Shown here piece by piece: positions 50,569-60,957 of a DNA stretch of 64,000 bases. The notes under the pieces were generated by a model. That model searched no databases. It was given only the letters and a program-made list of their open reading frames with translations, and was not told where the DNA came from. The stretch lies in assembly GCF_006539145.1 (NCBI RefSeq), contig NZ_BJML01000001.1:558001-622000 (forward strand). The letters run 5' to 3'. The stretch's first letter is position 1. Each line of letters begins with the position of its first letter. Source of the stretch: Microbacterium testaceum. GTDB lineage: Bacteria; Actinomycetota; Actinomycetes; Actinomycetales; Microbacteriaceae. The translations under genes were made by a program, and so were the position numbers.

Positions 50569-50592
50569 CCTAAACAAAGAAGGAGGGACCTC

Positions 50593-52890
50593 TTGGAAGG
50601 TCCAGAAATCACCGCCGCTGAAGCCGTTCTCGACAACGGCCGTTTCGGCACCCGCACCGTCCGGTTCGAGACCGGACGCCTCGCTCAGCAGGCTCAGGGC
50701 GCTGTCGCCGCGTACCTCGACGAGGAGACCATGCTCCTGTCGGCCACCAGCGCCGGCAAGCACCCGCGTGAAGGATTCGACTTCTTCCCGCTGACCGTCG
50801 ACGTCGAAGAGCGCTCCTACGCCGCCGGCAAGATCCCCGGCTCGTTCTTCCGCCGCGAGGGTCGCCCCTCCACCGAGGCCATCCTCGTGTGCCGCCTCAT
50901 CGACCGCCCGCTGCGCCCGTCGTTCGTCGATGGCCTCCGCAACGAGGTTCAGATCGTCGTCACCGTCCTGTCGATCGCGCCCGGCGAGTTCTACGACGCT
51001 CTCGCGATCAACGCCGCGTCGCTGTCGACCCAGATCTCGGGTCTGCCGTTCTCGGGTCCCATCGCCGGTGTGCGCCTCGCGCTCATCCCCGGTCAGGGTG
51101 AGAACGCCGACCAGTGGGTCGCCTTCCCGACCGTCACGCAGCTCGAAGACGCCGTCTTCGACCTCATCGTCGCGGGCCGCGTGCTCGACGACGGCGACGT
51201 CGCCATCATGATGGTGGAGGCCGAAGCCACCGAGGGCAGCTGGAACATGATCAAGGGCGGCGCCACCAAGCCGAACGAGCAGGTCGTGGCCGAGGGCCTC
51301 GAGGCAGCCAAGCCCTTCCTTCGTCAGCTGGTCGACGCGCAGAACGAGGTCGCGCGTACCGCGGCCAAGGAGATCCAGTCGTTCCCCGTCTTCCCGGCCT
51401 ACAGCCAGGAGACCTACGACTTCGTCGCCGGTCGCGCGTACGACCGTCTGGTGCCCGTGTACCAGATCGCCGACAAGCAGGAGCGTCAGAACGCCGATGA
51501 CGAGGTCAAGACCTCGGTCAAGGAGCAGCTCGTCGCCGCCGTCGAGTCGGGCGAGCTGCCCGCCGTCGCGACCCTCGAGTTCAACGCGGCCTACAAGTCG
51601 GTCACCAAGACGATCGTCCGCGGTCGCATCCTGGCCGAGGGCGTCCGCATGGACGGCCGCGGACTCGCCGACATCCGCCCGCTCGACGCCGAGGTGCAGG
51701 TCATCCCGCGCGTGCACGGTTCGGCGATCTTCCAGCGCGGAGAGACCCAGATCCTGGGCGTCACCACGCTGAACATGCTCAAGATGGAGCAGCAGATCGA
51801 TTCGCTGTCGCCCATCACGAGCAAGCGCTACCTGCACCACTACAACTTCCCGCCGTACTCGACCGGTGAGACCGGTCGCGTGGGTTCGCCGAAGCGTCGC
51901 GAGATCGGTCACGGCTTCCTGGCCGAGCGCGCGCTCGTTCCGGTGCTCCCCAGCCGCGAGGAGTTCCCCTACGCGATCCGTCAGGTGTCCGAGGCCCTCG
52001 GCTCCAACGGTTCGACGTCGATGGGCTCGGTCTGCGCCTCGACGCTGTCGCTGCTGAACGCGGGTGTGCCCCTTCGCGCCCCCGTCGCCGGTATCGCCAT
52101 GGGCCTGGTCACCGACGAGGTCGACGGACAGACGCGCTACGCCGCGCTGACCGACATCCTCGGCGCCGAAGACGCCCTCGGCGACATGGACTTCAAGGTC
52201 GCCGGCACGAGCGAGTTCATCACCGCGATCCAGCTCGACACCAAGCTCGACGGCATCCCGTCGTCGGTGCTCGCTGCCGCCCTGACCCAGGCCAAGGAGG
52301 CTCGTCTGACGATCCTCAACGTCCTGAATTCGGCGATCGACGCGCCCGACGAGATGGCGCCCACCGCGCCCCGCGTCATCAGCGTCCAGATCCCCGTCGA
52401 CAAGATCGGCGAACTCATCGGACCCAAGGGCAAGACGATCAACTCCATCCAGGACGAGACCGGCGCCCAGATCTCGATCGAGGACGACGGCACCGTGTAC
52501 ATCGGCGCGACCGACGGCCCCTCGGCCGAGGCCGCCCGTGCCCAGGTGAACGCGATCGCCAACCCGACCAACCCCGAGGTGGGCGAGCAGTTCCTCGGAA
52601 CCGTCGTCAAGATCGCCACCTTCGGCGCGTTCGTGTCGCTGCTTCCCGGTAAGGACGGCCTGCTGCACGTCAGCGAGGTCCGCAAGCTCGCGGGTGGCAA
52701 GCGCGTCGAGAACGTCGAAGACGTGCTGTCGGTCGGTCGGAAGATCCTCGTGCGCATCACGAAGATCGACGACCGCGGCAAGCTGTCGCTCGAGCCCGTG
52801 CTCGACGAAGACGCCACCACGCCCGAGCCGGCGGACACGCAGAGCTCGGCCGCCGCGAGCGAGGGCCCCGAGGCTCCCGCCGAAGGCTGA
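50593..52890 (+). CDS. pnp: polynucleotide phosphorylase (guanosine pentaphosphate synthetase type)
   Basis: PNPase degrades RNA 3' to 5' by phosphorolysis. The 765-residue protein has two RNase PH domains (about 10-150 and 345-560), with catalytic-core segments [22 protein letters not shown] and [19 protein letters not shown] (split at EDALGD). A KH domain ([20 protein letters not shown], split at IGPKGK) and an S1 domain ([20 protein letters not shown], split at GAFVSL) follow. I choose the TTG at 50593 because homologues start MEGPEI and AGGAGG lies six bases upstream; earlier in-frame codons lie inside the structured leader. Confidence 0.97.
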   Translation: MEGPEITAAEAVLDNGRFGTRTVRFETGRLAQQAQGAVAAYLDEETMLLSATSAGKHPREGFDFFPLTVDVEERSYAAGKIPGSFFRREGRPSTEAILVCRLIDRPLRPSFVDGLRNEVQIVVTVLSIAPGEFYDALAINAASLSTQISGLPFSGPIAGVRLALIPGQGENADQWVAFPTVTQLEDAVFDLIVAGRVLDDGDVAIMMVEAEATEGSWNMIKGGATKPNEQVVAEGLEAAKPFLRQLVDAQNEVARTAAKEIQSFPVFPAYSQETYDFVAGRAYDRLVPVYQIADKQERQNADDEVKTSVKEQLVAAVESGELPAVATLEFNAAYKSVTKTIVRGRILAEGVRMDGRGLADIRPLDAEVQVIPRVHGSAIFQRGETQILGVTTLNMLKMEQQIDSLSPITSKRYLHHYNFPPYSTGETGRVGSPKRREIGHGFLAERALVPVLPSREEFPYAIRQVSEALGSNGSTSMGSVCASTLSLLNAGVPLRAPVAGIAMGLVTDEVDGQTRYAALTDILGAEDALGDMDFKVAGTSEFITAIQLDTKLDGIPSSVLAAALTQAKEARLTILNVLNSAIDAPDEMAPTAPRVISVQIPVDKIGELIGPKGKTINSIQDETGAQISIEDDGTVYIGATDGPSAEAARAQVNAIANPTNPEVGEQFLGTVVKIATFGAFVSLLPGKDGLLHVSEVRKLAGGKRVENVEDVLSVGRKILVRITKIDDRGKLSLEPVLDEDATTPEPADTQSSAAASEGPEAPAEG

Positions 52891-52902
52891 TCGTCTCGTC
52901 AT

Positions 52903-52937
52903 CGGATGCCCGTCCCGCTTCGCGGGGCGGGCATCCG
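52903..52937 (+). terminator. terminator after pnp
   Basis: CGGATGCCCGTCCCG (52903-52917) pairs with CGGGGCGGGCATCCG (52923-52937) at 14 of 15 positions around a TTCG-type loop. It contains the frequent heptamer on both sides. Confidence 0.85.
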
Positions 52938-53116
52938 TCGTTCGGGGGTGTGGCGCAGGGACGGCCGCTGCGGAAGCGTTACGCAATGTTTATCGCCACG
53001 GCGGGGCAATGGGCTGGCCGGTCCCGGGGAGGGCCTAGCCTCGTAGTACGTCGGGGGGCGTGGTGATACGGGGGCATCCGTACCGTCATCCGGCATCGCG
53101 GGGAGAGGACCTCACC

Positions 53117-54142
53117 ATGAGCGGCTCGGGCGTCGATGAGACGGCCTCACCGCGCCTGCGCCGGAATCGCGCCCCCCACCCGTCATCGCCGATCACCCTG
53201 CAGGGCCCCGGTCTCGGCTCCCACGTGCGCGTCCCTCTCGGAGAGACGGGCTTCGAGGTTTTTCCGCTCTTCCTCGGCGGGGGAGAGTTCGGCTGGAACG
53301 TCGACGCGCGTTCGAGCCACGAGATCCTCGATGCCTACGCCGAGCTCGGCGGCAATGCGCTGCACACGGCGGACAGCTATGCCGCGGGTCGCAGCGAGTT
53401 CATCATCGGCGAATGGCTTCGCACCCGCCGCATGCGCGACGACGCCGTGCTGACGGTCCGTATCGGCGGTCACCCCGACAACCCCGGGCTCGATTCCGTC
53501 AACCTCGTCCGCGCCGTCGAGGCCTCGCTCACGCGTCTGGGTACCGATCGCATCGACGTGCTCTCGCTCGATGCCGCCCGGGGCGACCGGGCCCTTCTCG
53601 AGGACACCTTGGCCACCAGCGAATGGCTCGTGGACTCGGGAAAGGTCCGCGCCATCGGCGCGCACGGCTACACGGCCGCGCAGCTCGTCGAGGCCCGGAT
53701 CCTGTCTTCGGCCGGATACCCGCGCATCACGGTGCTCGACGTACCCTACAACGTGCTGCGCCGCTCCGAGTTCGAGGGCGACGTGCGTCTCATCGCCTCG
53801 GCGCAGAACATGGCCGTGACCCCCTCGCACCCGCTCGCGCACGGCTTCCTCGCCGGAGAGACGCGCACCCGCGGCCAATCCTCCCAATCGGTGCGCGGCA
53901 CGCAGGTCGCGGCGCATCTCAACCGCCGTGGTTCGCGCGTGCTCCGCGCCCTCGATGCGGTGGGCGACGAACTCGGACTCCCGGATGCCGCCGTGGCGGT
54001 GGCCTGGCTGCTCGCGCAGAAGATCGTGACGGCTCCGATCGTCAACGCCTTCGCACCCCGCCACGTCGTGGAGTGCATGCGCGCCGTGGGTGTGCGCCTG
54101 AGCCGCGCGCACCTGTCGGATATCGCCCGAGCCGCAGAGTGA
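53117..54142 (+). CDS. aldo/keto reductase-like protein with altered catalytic residues
   Basis: The 341-residue protein has the AKR barrel from about residue 35. The aspartate and tyrosine of the catalytic tetrad are visible in ALHTADSYAAGRSE. The expected lysine position reads LTVRIGGHP (Arg instead of Lys), and the usual histidine in a LHRPD-type motif reads DVLSLDAARGD. Two of four catalytic residues are therefore replaced and the protein may not be a normal oxidoreductase. Substrate-free cofactor binding or a regulatory role is possible. The ATG at 53117 follows GGGAGAGG with nine bases between. Confidence 0.82.
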   Translation: MSGSGVDETASPRLRRNRAPHPSSPITLQGPGLGSHVRVPLGETGFEVFPLFLGGGEFGWNVDARSSHEILDAYAELGGNALHTADSYAAGRSEFIIGEWLRTRRMRDDAVLTVRIGGHPDNPGLDSVNLVRAVEASLTRLGTDRIDVLSLDAARGDRALLEDTLATSEWLVDSGKVRAIGAHGYTAAQLVEARILSSAGYPRITVLDVPYNVLRRSEFEGDVRLIASAQNMAVTPSHPLAHGFLAGETRTRGQSSQSVRGTQVAAHLNRRGSRVLRALDAVGDELGLPDAAVAVAWLLAQKIVTAPIVNAFAPRHVVECMRAVGVRLSRAHLSDIARAAE

Positions 54143-54221
54143 CCGGCCCCCTTTTCGGGGTGTGACGTAGGCTTGTCGGTGAGGGCCGGGGGACGGCAGA
54201 TCGACGACGGAGTGAGCTGAC

Positions 54222-54824
54222 GTGACGCACTACATCTACCTGGTGCGCCATGGCGAGCACCAGGATGCCGAACACGGCCTCACCGACGGACCCCTCTCTC
54301 CGCGCGGGCAGCGCCAGGCCGCTCTGCTGGCCGACCGCCTCTCCGGGCTCCCGCTCGACGCTGTATGGCACTCGCCTCTGGAACGCGCGGCGCAGACCGC
54401 CCGCGCGGTCGCCGACCGTCTTCCCGCGATCACACCCGAGTCCTCGGCGCTGCTGTTCGATTGCATCCCCACCGGGATGACGCCCGAGACGCCGGCGGTG
54501 TTCGAGCCCTTCTTCGGATCGGTGACCGAGGCCGAGATCGATGCGGGTCGCGCCCAGATGGCCGACGCCACCGCCGAGTTCCTCGCGCGCAAGGCGGGCG
54601 AGGTGCACGAGCTCGTCATCACGCACAACTTCGTGATCTCGTGGTTCGTCCGCGAGGTGCTGCAAGCCCCCGATTGGCGGTGGATGACGATCAATCAGGC
54701 CTACTGCGGTCTGACCGTCATCGCGCAGAAGAAGGGGCGGCCCTGGACGCTGCTGTCCCATAACGACCTGGCTCACCTGCCGGTGGAGTTGCGCACCGGT
54801 CTTGTCGACCCCCTTCCCGTCTGA
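54222..54824 (+). CDS. histidine phosphatase family protein
   Basis: The 200-residue protein belongs to the phosphoglycerate-mutase-like phosphatase family. It has YLVRHGEHQD with the phospho-accepting histidine, SPLERAAQTARAVADR, a glutamate in the middle, and ITHNFVISW with the second active-site histidine. Substrates in this family vary widely. The GTG at 54222 begins at the family position. TAGGCT near 54167 may be its -10. Confidence 0.9.
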   Translation: MTHYIYLVRHGEHQDAEHGLTDGPLSPRGQRQAALLADRLSGLPLDAVWHSPLERAAQTARAVADRLPAITPESSALLFDCIPTGMTPETPAVFEPFFGSVTEAEIDAGRAQMADATAEFLARKAGEVHELVITHNFVISWFVREVLQAPDWRWMTINQAYCGLTVIAQKKGRPWTLLSHNDLAHLPVELRTGLVDPLPV

Positions 54825-54875
54825 GCTCGTCGCGGCACGTCTGTGGATAAGGCCGCAGCGCCGGGTGGTCGCGCC

Positions 54876-54881
54876 TAGGCT
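54876..54881 (+). promoter_or_regulatory. -10 element of dapB (leaderless)
   Basis: TAGGCT, 6 nt before the ATG at 54888. Confidence 0.6.
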
Positions 54882-54887
54882 GGGGGC

Positions 54888-55700
54888 ATGACGACGCGCG
54901 TGGCCATTGTGGGCGGAACCGGAAAGCTCGGCGGAGTGATCCGCGCGGTCGTCGAGGCCGAAGAAGGCTACGAGGTCGCGGCCGTCCTCACCTCGGCCTC
55001 CCCGCTCAGCGAGATCGACGGCGCCGACCTCGTCATCGACGCGACCACGCCCGCCGTGTCGATCGACGTGGTCCGAGCGGCCGTCGAGCGTGGCATCAAC
55101 GTGCTGGTCGGCACGTCTGGCTGGTCGAACGAGCGCATCGCGCTGGTTCGTTCCCTGGTAGATGCCAGCGGCACGGGCGCCGTCTTCATCCCCAACTTCT
55201 CTCTCGGTTCGGTGATCGGCAGCGCCCTCGCGGCCGCGGCGGCGCCGTTCTTCCCGTCGATCGAGATCGTCGAAGCGCACCGCGAGTCCAAGATCGACTC
55301 CCCGAGCGGTACCGCCGTGCGCACGGCGGAGCTCATCGCGGCGGCGCGGACCGACGTCGGACCCGTCGAATCACCGCACGTCGACCAGCGGGCCCGCGGC
55401 CAACGCGTCGCGTCCGTCCCCATCCACTCCCTGCGCCGCCCGGGCGTCGTCGCTCGACAGGAGACGATTCTGTCGGGAGCGGGGGAATCGCTCACCCTCG
55501 TCCACGACACGATCGAGCCGGCGAAGGCGTACGCCCCCGGCATCCGGATCGCCCTGGCCGCCGCGCGCGAGGCCCGCGGGGTGCACGTGGGTCTCGACAG
55601 CTTCATCGACATCGGCGTGCGCACCCGCCCCCTCCCGGCCGGGGCCCCCATCGCCGACGGCGACGTGTCGGGCCAGGTGGCGGGCGTCACCAGCGCATGA
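54888..55700 (+). CDS. dapB: 4-hydroxy-tetrahydrodipicolinate reductase
   Basis: DapB makes tetrahydrodipicolinate in the diaminopimelate/lysine pathway, needed for peptidoglycan. The 270-residue protein has a Rossmann start (VAIVGGTGKLGGVIRAVVEA, split at GGVIR), DATTPAVS, GTSGWSNERI and PNFSLGSVIG. It also has the substrate signature EIVEAHRESKIDSPSGTA, with the catalytic histidine and lysine. Its pathway partner dapA lies 6 kb downstream. It is translationally coupled (ATGA) to a small membrane/TPR protein. Confidence 0.94.
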   Translation: MTTRVAIVGGTGKLGGVIRAVVEAEEGYEVAAVLTSASPLSEIDGADLVIDATTPAVSIDVVRAAVERGINVLVGTSGWSNERIALVRSLVDASGTGAVFIPNFSLGSVIGSALAAAAAPFFPSIEIVEAHRESKIDSPSGTAVRTAELIAAARTDVGPVESPHVDQRARGQRVASVPIHSLRRPGVVARQETILSGAGESLTLVHDTIEPAKAYAPGIRIALAAAREARGVHVGLDSFIDIGVRTRPLPAGAPIADGDVSGQVAGVTSA

Positions 55701-56149
55701 GAGTGCGGATCGCGGTAGCCGTCATGACGGTGCTGCTGCTGATGTACGTGGCACTCGCCGGCCAGCGGGCCATCGTCCTGCTCTCGAGCGGTGAGACCGT
55801 CGGTGTCGTGATGGGGGTCGCGCTCCTCGTTCTGCCGGCCCTCGCGATCTGGGCGATCGGCCGTGAGCTGTGGTTCGGCGTCCGCGCCCAGCAGTTGGGG
55901 GAGCGTTTGGATGCCGAGGGCGGCCTCCCCGAGGAAGACCTCCCCGTGCGCCCGAGTGGACGCATCGAGCGCGAGGACGGCGATGCTCTGTTCCCGCGGT
56001 ACCGCGCTGACGTCGAGGAGCACCCCGGCGACTGGCGCGCCCGATACCGGCTCGGACTCGCGTACGACGCGGCGGGAGATCGTCGCCGCGCGCGCGACGC
56101 CATCCGCACGGCGATCCGTCTCGAGACGGCAGCGCGCCGCACGGCCTGA
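55697..56149 (+). CDS. membrane-anchored TPR-like protein
   Basis: The 150-residue protein has two N-terminal membrane spans (about 4-21 and 35-56) and a soluble C-terminal half. The end (DWRARYRLGLAYDAAGDRRRARDAIRTAIRLE, split at YDAAGD) reads as a single tetratricopeptide-like helix pair. The ATGA overlap with dapB shows coupled translation. Its function is unknown; similar small proteins follow dapB in related actinobacteria. Confidence 0.78.
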   Translation: MRVRIAVAVMTVLLLMYVALAGQRAIVLLSSGETVGVVMGVALLVLPALAIWAIGRELWFGVRAQQLGERLDAEGGLPEEDLPVRPSGRIEREDGDALFPRYRADVEEHPGDWRARYRLGLAYDAAGDRRRARDAIRTAIRLETAARRTA

Positions 56150-56287
56150 TCGGACGCGGCGCCTTGGCCCTCGGCATCCGGCCCCGCTTGGGACTCGGAA
56201 CGGACGCACCCGGGCGCGCACGTCGCCGTCCGCTCGGAGTCGGGAGCCGGTGGGGCAGCCGATTGTGCGCCGGCCGCCCCGTCGTGG

Positions 56288-57208
56288 TCAGGCCGCGTCG
56301 TGAGCGGGAACTGCCGAGGCGACGGCCTCCTCGACCGTGCGGTGCGTGAAGGCGAATCCGCTGTCCTCCAGGACCGCGGGGCGCACGTCGGCGTCCGACG
56401 TGAGCAGGGCTTCCGTTGCATCGGATCCCAGGGCGAGCTTCACGCCCCAGATCGGCGCGCGCACGAGGTACGGACGGTTCATCCGGCGAGCGAGGGCGAA
56501 CCCGAGATCGTTGGCCGTCGCCCGCACGGGTCCGGTGAGGTTGACCGGTCCCGCCAGGTCGGAATCGATGACGTGGCGGATGGCCCGCACCTCGTCGTCG
56601 AGCGAGATCCACGGCCATACCTGGGTGCCGCGCCCGATCGGACCCGAGATGCCGAGCTTGGTCAGCAGCAGCAGGGGCTTGAGCACACCCTGCTCGTGTA
56701 CGACGGGCGCCGTGCGCAGCATCGCGACGCGGGCCGAGTCGCCCGCGGCGCGGGCAGCATCCTCCCAGTCGACGCAGATGTCGGCGAGAAGGCCGGAGCC
56801 GCGCTTCGAGGTCTCGGTCAGCACGGCTCCCGGCTGCGAGCCGTAGAAGCCGGTGGCGCTGGCGTTCACGAGTGCGGGGGCATCGTCGCCGAGTGAGCGG
56901 ACGGCCGCCGCCAGCGTGCGGGTCGGCATGATCCGTGACCACAGGAGCGTGCTCTTGTACGAAGGGGTCCAGGGGAAGTGGCCGATGGACGCGCCGTTCA
57001 AGCACACCACCGCGTCGGCTCCGGCGATGACGTCGGGGTCGAGCGGCCTGGCATCCTGCAGCCACTGCACCTCGTGCGCAACGGTCGGCTCGTGACGCAC
57101 GAGCGAGGTGACCTCGACACCGTCACCGCGCAGTGAGTCGAGCAGCGCCGAACCGATGAGGCCCGACGCGCCGGCAAGGACGACGCGTCGGGCAGAAGTC
57201 TCAGGCAA
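56288..57208 (-). CDS. NAD-dependent epimerase, TIGR01777 (YfcH/SulA-like) family
   Basis: The 306-residue extended-SDR-like protein starts VVLAGASGLIGSALLDSL and has VVCLNGASIG, NASATGFYGS and a C-terminal DUF1731-type segment RAPIWGVKLALGSDATEALL (split at LGSDA). Related proteins are called YfcH in E. coli and are implicated in cell division in cyanobacteria. Its activity is unknown. Its start overlaps the end of osmC by eight bases, so it is expressed after osmC. Confidence 0.9.
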   Translation of the reverse strand: MPETSARRVVLAGASGLIGSALLDSLRGDGVEVTSLVRHEPTVAHEVQWLQDARPLDPDVIAGADAVVCLNGASIGHFPWTPSYKSTLLWSRIMPTRTLAAAVRSLGDDAPALVNASATGFYGSQPGAVLTETSKRGSGLLADICVDWEDAARAAGDSARVAMLRTAPVVHEQGVLKPLLLLTKLGISGPIGRGTQVWPWISLDDEVRAIRHVIDSDLAGPVNLTGPVRATANDLGFALARRMNRPYLVRAPIWGVKLALGSDATEALLTSDADVRPAVLEDSGFAFTHRTVEEAVASAVPAHDAA

Positions 57209-57626
57209 GCGTGGCCTCGAGGGTGATGTCGATGCCGGTGAGCGCCTGCGAGACCGGGCAGTTGGCCTTCGCGTCGGCGGCGATCTTCTGGAACGTCTCG
57301 TCGTCGAGCCCCGGGACGACGGCGTTGACGTTCAGGTGACTCCCGGTGATGCCGGTGCCGGGCTTGAAAGTGATCGACGCGGTGGCGTCGACCGACTCGG
57401 GCGGGGTGCCGTTCTCGGCCAACGCGTTCGACAGTGCCATGCTGAAGCACGACGAGTGGGCGCCCGCGAGCAGCTCTTCGGGCGTGGTGACCGAGCCCGA
57501 CCCTTCGCTGCGCGCTTTCCAGTTCACGTCGAACGTGCCGATGCCCGACGAGGTGAACGTGACCTCGCCCGATCCCTCGAACAGGCTGCCTTTCCAGGCG
57601 GTGGTGGCTTCGCTCGTGACGGCCAT
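57201..57626 (-). CDS. osmC: OsmC-type thiol peroxidase
   Basis: OsmC reduces organic hydroperoxides with a pair of cysteines. The 141-residue protein has the two cysteines in HSSCFSMALS and ANCPVSQAL and the N-terminal WKGSLFEGSGEV of OsmC rather than Ohr. GGAGG lies six bases before the ATG at 57626; upstream in-frame codons are not family-like. It heads an operon with the YfcH-like gene. Confidence 0.94.
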   Translation of the reverse strand: MAVTSEATTAWKGSLFEGSGEVTFTSSGIGTFDVNWKARSEGSGSVTTPEELLAGAHSSCFSMALSNALAENGTPPESVDATASITFKPGTGITGSHLNVNAVVPGLDDETFQKIAADAKANCPVSQALTGIDITLEATLA

Positions 57627-57733
57627 GGGGAACCTCCGTTGTCTCGGCGCGGTCAGGGGTGACCGCGACGCGGCCAGCCTAACCAGAGCGTCCGACACCG
57701 GGCGGGTCTTGACAGCGCCCTGCTCGGAGACGC

Positions 57734-58297
57734 TCAGGCGGCGGCGGGACCGCGTCGTCCGACGAGCCCCGCGCGTTGCAGGACGAGGTAGAGCTGGCAT
57801 CCGAGGCACAGGCCGAAGGCGGCGTTCAGGAACGCGGCCACGAACGCCATCGCCGCAGCGATCGGCAGCGCCCACGGCACCCCCGCGAGGTGCAGGAGCA
57901 GGCCCACGGCCGTGACGAACAGCCCCACGCCCTGCGCGAAGCGAGGCGGGCGAGGGTCTTCGAACTCGGTCGGAGGCGCGAGACGGGGCTGCACGATACG
58001 GCGGTACAGGGCGCCCCAGGGGGCGGAGCGGGGCCAGGCGACGCCCCAGACGAAGAGCAGGGCGACGATCAGCAGGAGGAGGAAGCCGGGGTCGGAGACA
58101 CGCTCGGTGAAAGACGCGGCGGGCAGGGCCCACATGTCGGGGGACACGGCAACGCCGCCTGCGGCGGGAAAACCGACGGCCCCGCGCCGTGTCGAGATTC
58201 CGACCAGGGCGAGCACCGTCGCCACGAGGAGCAGGACGGCGGTGATGGATGCCGCGAAGCGCGGGCCGCGGGCGTCGATGCGCGAGGGTTCAGGCAT
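57734..58297 (-). CDS. DUF4395 membrane protein
   Basis: The 187-residue protein has four to five membrane spans and the DUF4395 C-terminal signature NAAFGLCLGCQLYLVL with a C-x2-C pair. DUF4395 genes are often found beside thioredoxin-like or sulfurtransferase genes. Here its start overlaps the stop of a thioredoxin-fold gene by eight bases. A role in thiol/disulfide chemistry at the membrane is inferred from this pairing and the cysteines. Confidence 0.85.
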   Translation of the reverse strand: MPEPSRIDARGPRFAASITAVLLLVATVLALVGISTRRGAVGFPAAGGVAVSPDMWALPAASFTERVSDPGFLLLLIVALLFVWGVAWPRSAPWGALYRRIVQPRLAPPTEFEDPRPPRFAQGVGLFVTAVGLLLHLAGVPWALPIAAAMAFVAAFLNAAFGLCLGCQLYLVLQRAGLVGRRGPAAA

Positions 58298-58727
58298 GGG
58301 AGGACTCCTTCTGCAGGCGGGTCAGTTCGCTCTCGACCGCGTCGCGTTCGATCGTCCCGCTGAAACGGGTGCGCACGACCCCGCGTCGGTCGAGGACGAG
58401 GGTGGTGGGGGTCTGCAGCACACGGAAGTGCTGGGCGAGATCGGGGCGGTGGGTCAGGTCGACGTCGACGTAGACGACGCCTCGATGGGCGTCGGCGGCC
58501 TGCGTCAAGATGCGACGCACCCCGGGGCACCGCGAACAGATCTCGGTGCTGAACTGCACCAGGGTCGCTTCGGTGCCCAGCCGCTCCGCGCCCACGAGGC
58601 CCGGATCGACCGCCTCCGCCGAGGCGACCGTCCGTGCTCGACCCTGTCGGCGGCGGAACACGACACCGGCGATCGTCGTCAGCACGACGAGCGCGCCGAC
58701 CGCGAGAAGAGCGAAGGTCAGGTCCAC
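58290..58727 (-). CDS. membrane-anchored thioredoxin-fold protein
   Basis: The 145-residue protein has one N-terminal membrane span (FALLAVGALVVLTTIAGVVF) and a thioredoxin fold with the redox motif C-S-R-C in STEICSRCPGVRRIL, then VDVDLTHRPDLAQHF and the cis-proline LQTPTTLVL. I choose the GTG at 58727, eight bases after a minus-strand TAGCGT. The ATG at 58892 is in frame but would add 55 basic non-family residues across the thyA promoter region. It precedes and overlaps DUF4395. Confidence 0.85.
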   Translation of the reverse strand: MDLTFALLAVGALVVLTTIAGVVFRRRQGRARTVASAEAVDPGLVGAERLGTEATLVQFSTEICSRCPGVRRILTQAADAHRGVVYVDVDLTHRPDLAQHFRVLQTPTTLVLDRRGVVRTRFSGTIERDAVESELTRLQKESSHA

Positions 58728-58865
58728 GACCGTCAACGCTAACGCGCGGGCGCGCGAGCAGGGCCGATGAGTCCTCCCATGACGGGCGCTCCTCCCCAGG
58801 GGTGCACCGTCTCCCGAGCCGGCCGACGAAACCCCGACGAAACCCCGACGAGAGCTCGTCGCGGG

Positions 58866-58871
58866 TATCGT
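58866..58871 (+). promoter_or_regulatory. -10 element deciding the thyA start
   Basis: TATCGT, 7 nt before the GTG at 58879; the other in-frame GTG at 58870 overlaps the element. Confidence 0.5.
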
Positions 58872-58878
58872 GAGGGCC

Positions 58879-59684
<806 letters not shown>

Positions 59685-59688
<4 letters not shown>

Positions 59689-60185
59689 CCACCGTCGGGC
59701 TCGTGTGGGCGCAGGCGCACGGCGGCGTGATCGGTGCCGACGGAGGGATGCCGTGGCACGTCCCCGAAGATCTCGCGCACTTCCGCGCGGTGACCGGGGT
59801 ATCCGACGTGGTCATGGGCCGGCGCACGTGGGAGTCGCTCCCGCCGCGGTTCCGCCCCCTTCCGGGGCGTCGGAACCTCGTCGTCACCCGCTCGGACGGG
59901 TGGGCGGAGGAGGGCGCCGAGCGAGCGTCCTCGCTCGACGATGCGCTCGCCCGGGCGCACGGCGACGCCATCTGGGTGATGGGCGGAGGCCGGCTCTACG
60001 CGGAAGCGATCCATCGCGCCGATGTTCTCGAACTCACGCGTCTCGACGTCGAGGTCGACGGCGACACGTTCGCTCCCTCGATCGACGGGTGGACGCTCGA
60101 GACCGCCGACCCCGCCGAGGGCTGGCACACCTCGGCGAGCGGCATCCGCTACCGCTTCGAGACCTACCGGCGAGCGGGCGCCTGA
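59685..60185 (+). CDS. folA: dihydrofolate reductase
   Basis: FolA reduces dihydrofolate to tetrahydrofolate. The 166-residue protein has [20 protein letters not shown] (split at GMPWH) with the active-site acidic residue, [20 protein letters not shown] (split at ESLPP), and [13 protein letters not shown] for cofactor binding. Overlap with thyA ensures coupled translation. The SDR gene starts one base after its stop. Confidence 0.96.
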
Positions 60186-60186
60186 C

Positions 60187-60939
60187 GTGGCCGTCGCGCT
60201 CGTCACGGGGGCCAGCTCGGGCTTGGGCGCCGAGTTCGCACGTCAGCTCGCCGCCCGCGGTGCCGACCTCGTGCTGGTCGCTCGCGACGGCGCGGCCCTG
60301 GAACGGGTGGCGGGGGACATCCGAGCGCGCTCGGGCGTCGACGTCCACGTGCTCGCCGCCGATCTCCTCGACGACGGCGCGCTCGCCGCGGTCGAGAAAC
60401 GCCTCGCCGCGGGCGTCGACGTGCTCGTCAACAACGCGGGATTCGGGCTCGACCTCGCCTTCGAAGAGAACGATGTCGCCGTCGAGGTGCGGCACCTGCG
60501 CCTGCACGTCGAAGCCGCGATGAGACTCATGCACGCCGCGCTGCCCGCGATGCTCGAGCGGGGGAGCGGTCGCATCGTGAACGTGGCCTCGGTGGCCGGG
60601 TTCGTGCCGCGCGGAACCTACGGCGCGGTGAAAGGTTGGCTCATCTCGTTCAGCCGCTGGGCCAACGTCGTCTACCGGCCTCGCGGTGTCACCGTCACCG
60701 CGGTGTGCCCCGGCTTCGTCCACACCAGTTTCCATGAACGGCTCGGCCTGCCCCCGGGTCACGAGGGTGTTCCCGCGGGCATGTGGCTCGATGCCGACAA
60801 GGTCGTCCGCGAAGGTCTCCGCGACGCCGCGCGCGGCCGCTCGGTCTCGGTGCCGTCGTGGCGGTACACAGCGCTCGTCGCGGCCTCGCGTCTGCTGCCC
60901 GATGCGGTCGTGGTGCGTGCCGCCTCGCGCGGGCGCTGA
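60187..60939 (+). CDS. short-chain dehydrogenase/reductase
   Basis: The 250-residue classical SDR has the cofactor loop TGASSGLGAEFARQL, NNAGFGL, the catalytic serine in VNVASVAGFVPRG and the Tyr/Lys pair in YGAVKGWLISF. The order of motifs resembles DltE/YqjQ-type SDRs that reduce fatty-acyl-like substrates. The substrate is unknown. GTG start one base after folA; it is the third gene of the thyA operon. Confidence 0.88.
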   Translation: MAVALVTGASSGLGAEFARQLAARGADLVLVARDGAALERVAGDIRARSGVDVHVLAADLLDDGALAAVEKRLAAGVDVLVNNAGFGLDLAFEENDVAVEVRHLRLHVEAAMRLMHAALPAMLERGSGRIVNVASVAGFVPRGTYGAVKGWLISFSRWANVVYRPRGVTVTAVCPGFVHTSFHERLGLPPGHEGVPAGMWLDADKVVREGLRDAARGRSVSVPSWRYTALVAASRLLPDAVVVRAASRGR

Positions 60940-60957
60940 CGCGTCCTGGGCGGAGAG

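Larger units (their letters stand above)
50289..50592. other. pnp leader region
   Basis: The interval holds the divergent promoters of the coiled-coil gene (TAGCGT, 50295-50300) and pnp (TAGGGT, 50346-50351). It then holds a leader of about 235 nt with an Actino-pnp-like structured part (about 50393-50490) and a hairpin just before the Shine-Dalgarno (50544-50568). No separate gene is supported. Confidence 0.75.

Noticed and set aside
50395..52986. 863-codon minus-strand frame opposite pnp
   Set aside because: Antisense of a clear pnp gene; composition dominated by Asp/Val/Leu/Gly/Arg with no family motifs.
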